Source of the DNA: an uncultured Clostridia bacterium
Lineage (GTDB): Bacteria; Bacillota; Clostridia; Christensenellales; UBA1242
Length of the DNA stretch: 64,000 nt
Assembly (NCBI GenBank): GCA_944350085.1
Contig: CALVNY010000001.1
Span: 1-64,000, forward strand
Reading direction: 5' to 3'
Part shown: in pieces, positions 58,354-64,000 of the stretch
Layout of the letters: the number at the start of each line of letters is the position of its first letter
Numbering within the stretch: the first letter of the stretch is position 1
The notes under the pieces: generated by a model
Seen by the model: the letters and a program-made list of their open reading frames with translations, nothing else
Database searches by the model: none
What the model was told of the DNA's origin: nothing
Translations under genes and position numbers: made by a program

Positions 58354-59835
58354 TTATTTCATTAATGGGAATAAAACTGTGTCTCTAATGTTTGGCAAAT
58401 CATAGATTAACATAACAAATCTATCAATTCCAAATCCTAATCCACTCATAGGTGGCATTCCGTGTTCCATTGCTTTTAAGAAATCTTCATCAACGTCCAT
58501 TGTTTCTTCATCGCCATTTGCTTTTTCAACTAATTGTTCTTCCAAAGTTTGTCTTTGAATAATTGGGTCAACCAATTCAGAGTAAGCATTACAAATTTCT
58601 GCACCACAAACAACAACTTGGAAAACATCAGTTACTCTACTATCATTGTCATTTCTTCTTGCCAATGTTTTTAAAACTGCTGGATAATTATATAAAATTG
58701 TAGGTCCAATCATACCTTCTCTAATTTTTCTTTTGTAAATAAAGTCAATTAAAGTTCTAACAGATTTACATTCTTCTAAATCAGCGTAAGTAAACAATCC
58801 TTTTTCAACAACTTTTGATTTAAATTCATCTAAGTCTGTAATATCTAAAAAGTCAAATCCCAAAACTTTGGTCATTTCTTCAACATAGTTTACTCTATCC
58901 CACTTTTCCTTACCAAAATCAATTTCGTGACCTTGGTAATTTACAACCATTGTTCCTAAAGTTTCCTTTAACAACTTTTGAACCAAATTTTTAAACACAA
59001 CAATATTTTTTTCAAAATCCCAAAAACTTGCGTACCACTCAACTTGTGTAAATTCTTGCAAGTGTGTTGCGTCCATACCTTCATTTCTAAAATCTTTACC
59101 AAGTTCAAACACTCTTGGAATTCCACCAGCAACTGCTTGTTTTAACCAAGTTTCTTTTGCAATTCTTAAATTACATTCCAAATCTAATGCGTTGTGATGT
59201 GTAAAGAATGGTCTTGCTGATGCTCCTGAAACAGCAGTTTGAAGCACTGGTGTTTCAATTTCAATAAAATCTAAATCTTCTAAATATCTTCTAATTATAG
59301 ATTCAATCTTGCTTCTACCAAGAAAAACTTTTCTTGAATTTTCGTTGGTAATTAAATCCAAATATCTTTGTCTATATCTAGATTCAATATCTGTTAAACC
59401 ATGGAACTTTTCAGGAAGTGGCAACATTGCTTTGCTAAGCAAGGTAAATTCAAAAGTTTTTACAGTAATTTCACCTGTTTGAGTTGTGTAAAGTTCACCT
59501 GTAATTCCAACAAAGTCTGCAATATCAACATTGTCTTTAAACCATTTATAATTTTCCATTGGAATTTCGTTAACACTAAGCGACACTTGAATTCTAGCAT
59601 AAATGTCACTTAATTGTATAAACATAAATTTACCAAATGCTCTTCTAAAAGTCATTCTACCAGCAATAGAAACTTTTGTTCCCATAGGTAGTTTTCTTGC
59701 TTCTTTTATTTCATGTGTGGTTTCGAATTTACTTGCATAAGGAATAAAACCTTCATTTTTTAAATTTTTAATTTTTTCAAGCCTAATATCACTTTCTTTT
59801 GATGATATTTGTACATTATTGTTATCTTCTGCCAT
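58354..59835 (-). CDS. lysS: Lysyl-tRNA synthetase, class II
   Basis: 493-residue class II synthetase. N-terminal OB-fold anticodon domain (about 50-150). Motif 2 is 'FRNEGMDATHLQEFTQVEWY' and motif 3 'GLGFGIDRFVMLIYDLPNIR'. Motif 1 lies around 'SRKVFLGRSKIESIIRRYLE'. Standard length. First gene of an apparent lysS-degV-amidohydrolase-small ORF operon. No T-box leader seen. Confidence 0.94.
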   Translation of the reverse strand: MAEDNNNVQISSKESDIRLEKIKNLKNEGFIPYASKFETTHEIKEARKLPMGTKVSIAGRMTFRRAFGKFMFIQLSDIYARIQVSLSVNEIPMENYKWFKDNVDIADFVGITGELYTTQTGEITVKTFEFTLLSKAMLPLPEKFHGLTDIESRYRQRYLDLITNENSRKVFLGRSKIESIIRRYLEDLDFIEIETPVLQTAVSGASARPFFTHHNALDLECNLRIAKETWLKQAVAGGIPRVFELGKDFRNEGMDATHLQEFTQVEWYASFWDFEKNIVVFKNLVQKLLKETLGTMVVNYQGHEIDFGKEKWDRVNYVEEMTKVLGFDFLDITDLDEFKSKVVEKGLFTYADLEECKSVRTLIDFIYKRKIREGMIGPTILYNYPAVLKTLARRNDNDSRVTDVFQVVVCGAEICNAYSELVDPIIQRQTLEEQLVEKANGDEETMDVDEDFLKAMEHGMPPMSGLGFGIDRFVMLIYDLPNIRDTVLFPLMK

Positions 59836-60043
59836 AATTTACTCCTAATATATAATAAACTAAATATTATATTAACAAATAAACCCTAAATAGTCAATTA
59901 GTTACAAACCAAACTTATAGTTTTATATCAAATAATTTAAAAGAATTTAAAAATTTCAATTTAAAATCATTAATTTAAAGTGAAGAATAAAAATAAAAAT
60001 TAATAACAAGTATAATTAAAAGAAAAAATAATAAAATAAAAAT

Positions 60044-60571
60044 ATGAAAAAGTTTTTAATAATTTCAGTTAGTTTCATTTTTTTTATTACACTTATTATG
60101 TTTTTAATTAGTGTTTTTTTGTTTCCAATAAAGTACAAAACTGAAATTAACACTTACTCTAAAAAATACAACTTACAACCAGAACTTGTTGCAAGCATCA
60201 TTAATGTTGAAAGTGGTTACAACAAAAACGCCATATCAAACGCAGGTGCCCTAGGGCTTATGCAACTTATGCCAAGCACAGCAGAAGAAATTGCAACAAA
60301 ACTGCAAATAAAAGATTTTAATATTAACAATGTTGAAACCAACATAGAATTTGGTTGCTATTACCTAAATTATTTGTTAAATAGATACAACAACAATTTA
60401 ACCCTTGCCTTAGCAGCATATAACGCAGGCTTAAATAATGTAGACAAATGGATTAATAATGATGAATATTTTGCTAACAACAAACTAAAAAACATACCTT
60501 TTAAAGAAACAGAAAATTATATTAAAAAAGTTAATTTTAATTTAAAAATTTATGCTTCAAAATATAATTGA
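60044..60571 (+). CDS. Lytic transglycosylase (SLT domain)
   Basis: 175-residue secreted or membrane-tethered wall enzyme. N-terminal hydrophobic helix (about 5-30). SLT motifs: catalytic Glu in 'SIINVESGYNKNAISNAGAL', 'GLMQLMPSTA', and 'ALAAYNAGLNNVDKWI'. It resembles small clostridial transglycosylases (YjbJ type), not the phage lysins. It is divergent from lysS and convergent with polA. Confidence 0.88.
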   Translation: MKKFLIISVSFIFFITLIMFLISVFLFPIKYKTEINTYSKKYNLQPELVASIINVESGYNKNAISNAGALGLMQLMPSTAEEIATKLQIKDFNINNVETNIEFGCYYLNYLLNRYNNNLTLALAAYNAGLNNVDKWINNDEYFANNKLKNIPFKETENYIKKVNFNLKIYASKYN

Positions 60572-60667
60572 TTAGTCAAATTAATTTTATAAAAATAACC
60601 TTTTAAAAAACATAAAAATTAGCATAATAAAGCAAATATTTAATACTATGCATAGTACTATGCCAAA

Positions 60668-60702
60668 AAAATAAAAACACAATGTTATGTGTTTTTATTT
60701 TA
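60668..60702. terminator. Bidirectional terminator between transglycosylase and polA
   Basis: ATAAAAACACA (60671-60681) pairs with TGTGTTTTTAT (60688-60698) with A- and T-runs outside. Serves convergent genes. Confidence 0.78.
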
Positions 60703-60714
60703 TATTTTTAAAAA

Positions 60715-63306
60715 CTATTTTGCATCTTTCCAATTTTTCCCTACACCAACATTAACCACCAAAGGAACTTTTAACTCAGCCACACTTTCCATGCAAGTTT
60801 TTAATATAGTTTTAACAATTTCTAGTTCTTCTTTTTTTGTGTCAACAATCAATTCATCATGTACTTGCAAAATTAATTTACTTTCTAAATTATTGTTTTT
60901 CAATTCTTTTTCAACTTTAATCATTGCCAATTTTATAATGTCACTTGCACTTCCTTGCAAAGGCATATTCATTGCTGCCCTTTCGTTAAATGTTCTAATG
61001 TTGTAGTTAGAACTATTAATTTCAGGAAGTGGTCTAATTCTTCCATACATTGATTTTACATAGCCATTTTGTTTTGCAAAAGCAACATTTGATTCCATAT
61101 ATTTTTTAACATTAGGATATTTTTCAAAATATTTTGAAATATATTTATTTGCTGTTTGCACGCTTGTGTTTATGTTTTGACTAAGCCCATAATCACTGAT
61201 TCCATACACAATTCCAAAATTAATTGCTTTTGCTGCCCTACGCATTTCACTTGTAACTTCGTGCAATGGTATATTAAAAATTTCGCTTGCAGTTATTGCA
61301 TGGATATCTTCACCTATTCTATATGCTTTAATTAAATTTTCATCATCACTTAAATGTGCCAAAAGCCTTAATTCAATTTGACTATAATCTGCACTAACTA
61401 TATATCCATCTTCAAAACTTGAAATAAATATACTTCTAATGTTAGCACCTTCTTCACTTCTAACAGGAATATTTTGCAAGTTTGGTTCACTGCTACTTAA
61501 TCTGCCAGTTGTTGTTACAAACTGATTAAACATGGTGTAAATTTTATGATTATTTTTATTTATTAAATCTTTATATGCTTTTATATATGTTGTGTAAAGT
61601 TTATAAACTTGCCTATATTTAATAATTGCAGGAACAATTTCATGCTCATCAATTAGTTCCATTAAAACTTCAACTTTAGTGCTATTTTTTTTGTTGTTAA
61701 ATGCTTTTAATTTTAAATCGCCATACAAAACTTCTGCTAGTTGCTTTGGTGAATTTATATTAAATTTTTTACCTGCCAACGCATAAATTTTATTTGTTAA
61801 TTCATTAATTTCAAACTCATATTTTTTGTCTAGTTTGTCTAATTCGTCAACATCAAGTTTAACTCCTTGAATTTCCATATTAAACAACACATTAACTAAA
61901 GGCAACTCAATATTGTAATATAAATCTAGCAAATTAAGTTCCTTTATTTTTTCAATCATCAATTTGTAAATAATTAAAATATTGCTTGCATATTTCGTTT
62001 CGTCCAACATAAATTCGTTTGAAACATCTTTTAGCCCAACATTTATTTTTGAGTTTGGATTAATTAAATATCTCCCCAACAAAATATCAAAATTAACTTG
62101 ATTAATAGTCTTTTTGTAATTATGCAATTTGTACAACAAGGATTTATAATCAAAAACAACTTTATTTATTTTTTTATCTAAAAGCAAAGGCTCAATAACA
62201 TCTAGCACTTGCACATAATCCAAGTTTGATGTAAACAAATCTTGACCAAAAGAAACATTATATTCAACATTGTTTGCCGACAAACTTAGTATATCCCCAA
62301 TAAAAATAGCAACCTCTGTTTCCTTTAACAAAATATCAACAGTTTCCTTTAATTTTTCAATGCTATCAATATTTTCAACAACAATATTTTGATTTTTGCT
62401 TTGCTCTAAAGTTATTTCATAAGCATTTTCATTAAACAATTCTTTCCTTTTAATTAATGAATTAAATTGATATTTTTTAAAATATTCCATAACATTTTCA
62501 TTAAAAGGAAAATCGTAAGTTAAACTATCTAAATCAACATTTATTTTAACATCACAATCAATAGTGGCAAGTTTTTTGCTTAAATATGCCATATCTTTTT
62601 GCTCTATCAAATATTCTTTCATTTTGCCTTTAATTTCATCAATATTGTTGTAAACGCCATCTAATGTTTTGTACTTTTCAAGCAACGATATTGCACCTTT
62701 TTCACCAATTCCTTTAACTCCGGGAATGTTATCCGATGCGTCCCCCATAATTGATTTTAATTCAACTATTTGATATGGTTCAACCAAAAAATCTTCTTTT
62801 AACAAATCTTTATTGTAAAGTTTTGTTTCACTAATACCTTTTTTTGTTAGCATAACAAGAGTGTTGTCATTAATTAATTGCAAACTATCTCTATCCCCTG
62901 TTAAAATTATGTTTTGCACATCGTAAAGTTTGGTTAACGAGCCAATTATGTCATCTGCCTCAAAACCCTTAATTTCAATAGTTGAAATATTCATACTTTT
63001 TAAAACATCTTTTAAAATAGGAAATTGAAGTTTAAGGTCTGCTGGCGTTTCGTGTCTATTTCCTTTGTAGTCTTCATACAAATCGTTTCTAAATGTTTTT
63101 TTGCCATAATCAAACGCAACAGCAATATATTTTGGTTTAATTTCCGTTATTGCTTTAATAAGCATATTGCAAAAACCAAAAACGGCATTTGACACAACGC
63201 CATCAAAATTTGCAAGAGGTGGCAATGCATAATATGCCCTAAATGCCAAACTATTTCCATCAATAATAAGTAATTTATCTTTATTAATACTATCTAACAA
63301 TTCCAA
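60715..63306 (-). CDS. polA: DNA polymerase I
   Basis: 863-residue family A polymerase. Residues about 10-285 form the 5'-3' exonuclease ('LLIIDGNSLAFRAYYALPP', 'SIMGDASDNIPGVKGIGEKG'). The central 3'-5' exonuclease domain lacks the DxE motif ('EVAIFIGDILSL'), so it is probably inactive, as in Bacillus and Thermus. The polymerase has motif A 'YIVSADYSQIELRLLAHLS', motif B 'RRAAKAINFGIVYGISDYG' and motif C 'LQVHDELIVD'. The start is TTG at 63306 with GGAG eight bases upstream. Confidence 0.95.
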   Translation of the reverse strand: MELLDSINKDKLLIIDGNSLAFRAYYALPPLANFDGVVSNAVFGFCNMLIKAITEIKPKYIAVAFDYGKKTFRNDLYEDYKGNRHETPADLKLQFPILKDVLKSMNISTIEIKGFEADDIIGSLTKLYDVQNIILTGDRDSLQLINDNTLVMLTKKGISETKLYNKDLLKEDFLVEPYQIVELKSIMGDASDNIPGVKGIGEKGAISLLEKYKTLDGVYNNIDEIKGKMKEYLIEQKDMAYLSKKLATIDCDVKINVDLDSLTYDFPFNENVMEYFKKYQFNSLIKRKELFNENAYEITLEQSKNQNIVVENIDSIEKLKETVDILLKETEVAIFIGDILSLSANNVEYNVSFGQDLFTSNLDYVQVLDVIEPLLLDKKINKVVFDYKSLLYKLHNYKKTINQVNFDILLGRYLINPNSKINVGLKDVSNEFMLDETKYASNILIIYKLMIEKIKELNLLDLYYNIELPLVNVLFNMEIQGVKLDVDELDKLDKKYEFEINELTNKIYALAGKKFNINSPKQLAEVLYGDLKLKAFNNKKNSTKVEVLMELIDEHEIVPAIIKYRQVYKLYTTYIKAYKDLINKNNHKIYTMFNQFVTTTGRLSSSEPNLQNIPVRSEEGANIRSIFISSFEDGYIVSADYSQIELRLLAHLSDDENLIKAYRIGEDIHAITASEIFNIPLHEVTSEMRRAAKAINFGIVYGISDYGLSQNINTSVQTANKYISKYFEKYPNVKKYMESNVAFAKQNGYVKSMYGRIRPLPEINSSNYNIRTFNERAAMNMPLQGSASDIIKLAMIKVEKELKNNNLESKLILQVHDELIVDTKKEELEIVKTILKTCMESVAELKVPLVVNVGVGKNWKDAK

Positions 63307-63361
63307 AGCAATTCTCCTTGACTTTATTTTAACCTATTTTACTATATTTAACAAACTAAAA

Positions 63362-63392
63362 AAAACAAAACACATAAAATAATGTGTTTTGT
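63362..63392 (-). terminator. Terminator of the MFS gene
   Basis: ACAAAACACAT (63365-63375) pairs with ATGTGTTTTGT (63382-63392), with T-run on the minus strand. Confidence 0.82.
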
Positions 63393-63396
63393 AAGT

Positions 63397-64000
63397 TTAT
63401 TCAATTTCATTATTTTGCAAAAAGTTAACCATTTTCTTTCGCATAATTTCTTCTGAAATTGGAAAATAAATTGCAAAAACCACCATGGCAATCATCATAA
63501 AGTAAAACACTGGCATAATACTTCCCACACACATAACAAATAGTGAACTTATCATTTGCCCAGCCATTAAACCATCTTGCCTTGCTAATAATGCCCCATT
63601 TGCAACGCCTATTATTCGTGACCTTGTAATTAAAGAATTCATCATATAATAGGACGCAACTTCATAAGTAAAACCAAAAATTATAAACATTAAAGCAACT
63701 AGTATATTACTATTTAAATATGGTGTTGCCAAAACCGATGCCCCTGTTAGTAATACAGAAATGCTTGTTACTTTGTAAATATCAAATTTTTTGCTTAAAT
63801 ATGAAACCATTAGCAAACTTAATGTTTTAGAAAAATTAAATAGTGCTGTAATATATCCAGCCTTAGTAAATGTTGGATTGTCTATAAACAAATACAAGTT
63901 GTACATATTTGTAAAGTTGTCGACTATGCAAAATAGAGTGTAAATAAAGAAAAAACTTAACATTAACTCCCAGCCCAACTTTTTTGCTTTTTTGTGCATA
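63397..64000 (-). CDS. MFS transporter, partial (C-terminal half)
   Basis: About 200 residues with six hydrophobic segments, resembling the second six-helix bundle of a major facilitator ('GYITALFNFSKTLSLLMVSY' and 'IFGFTYEVASYYMMNSL'). The reading frame reaches the window edge, and the ATG at 63997-63999 is probably not the start because MFS proteins have twelve helices. Substrate cannot be inferred. Confidence 0.7.
   Translation of the reverse strand, partial: MHKKAKKLGWELMLSFFFIYTLFCIVDNFTNMYNLYLFIDNPTFTKAGYITALFNFSKTLSLLMVSYLSKKFDIYKVTSISVLLTGASVLATPYLNSNILVALMFIIFGFTYEVASYYMMNSLITRSRIIGVANGALLARQDGLMAGQMISSLFVMCVGSIMPVFYFMMIAMVVFAIYFPISEEIMRKKMVNFLQNNEIE

Noticed and set aside
60645-60656. 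Palindrome ACTATGCATAGT and recurring TTGCATAG motifs in several intergenic regions
   Set aside because: In DNA of this composition a six-base GCATAG should occur dozens of times by chance in 64 kb. No consistent position relative to genes.
1-64000. CRISPR arrays, tRNA and rRNA genes, insertion sequences, T-box or other riboswitches
   Set aside because: No regularly spaced repeats, no transposase, no tRNA- or rRNA-like blocks, and no T-box sequence before lysS were seen.

Overview
The window is a very AT-rich stretch (about a quarter to 30% G+C by eye) from a Gram-positive anaerobe, most likely a spore-forming Clostridia-like member of the Bacillota. The evidence is a rubrerythrin and a rubredoxin/ferredoxin pair (anaerobic oxidative-stress proteins), an uninterrupted sigma-K-type sporulation sigma factor, a PdaB-like deacetylase, the ctsR-mcsA-mcsB/clpC heat-shock genes, AGGAGG-type ribosome binding sites and frequent TTG starts. 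No tRNA, 16S or 23S gene was seen. The only structured RNA gene recognised is RNase P RNA. Species cannot be assigned from the sequence alone.

Layout. 0-10 kb (minus strand): an ABC-ATPase remnant, rubrerythrin, rarA, rnpB, a hypothetical gene, sigK, an rnj-trmR-trhP operon (RNA turnover and tRNA wobble-uridine modification) and a membrane protein. 10.1-21.0 kb (minus): a compact block of twelve intact phage-type genes. It holds terminase, portal, scaffold, capsid, connector, tail hub, appendage, a coiled-coil protein and two holins, but no recognisable integrase, repressor, replication gene or endolysin. 21-26 kb: two secreted, membrane-anchored SH3-type proteins (plus strand) around a minus-strand sigma-region-4-like gene. 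That gene has a near-consensus sigma-A promoter and a LexA-type box farther upstream. 26-32 kb: a tandem-OB SSB-like protein, a PdaB-like deacetylase, and a type II topoisomerase pair (parE-parC type).

32-39.5 kb: peptidoglycan precursor genes (murG, ddl, a membrane-anchored MurF-like ligase), an alpha/beta hydrolase, a small HTH protein with a perfect LexA-type box, and tsaE-tsaB-rimI. 39.5-48 kb: a PAP2 phosphatase, a hypothetical membrane protein, the rubredoxin-like/ferredoxin operon, obg-yhbY, nth, a DUF3343/cysteine-desulfurase divergent pair and a subtilisin-like protease. 48-64 kb: two low-complexity proteins, a degenerate ABC ATPase coupled to a PucR-type HTH protein, hpf, clpC, mcsB-mcsA-ctsR with a CtsR operator, an amidohydrolase followed by a 20-residue hydrophobic ORF, DegV, lysS, a lytic transglycosylase, polA and the end of an MFS transporter.

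The strongest candidate for an undescribed system is the 10.1-22.9 kb region. A particle-forming gene set with an intact packaging motor, no genes for independent replication or integration, host-like composition, and an upstream sigma-like gene with a LexA-type box together resemble a domesticated prophage or gene-transfer-agent-like particle under SOS control (compare PBSX and its sigma-like activator Xpf). This is inference from gene content. The regulatory chain and any packaging activity are untested.
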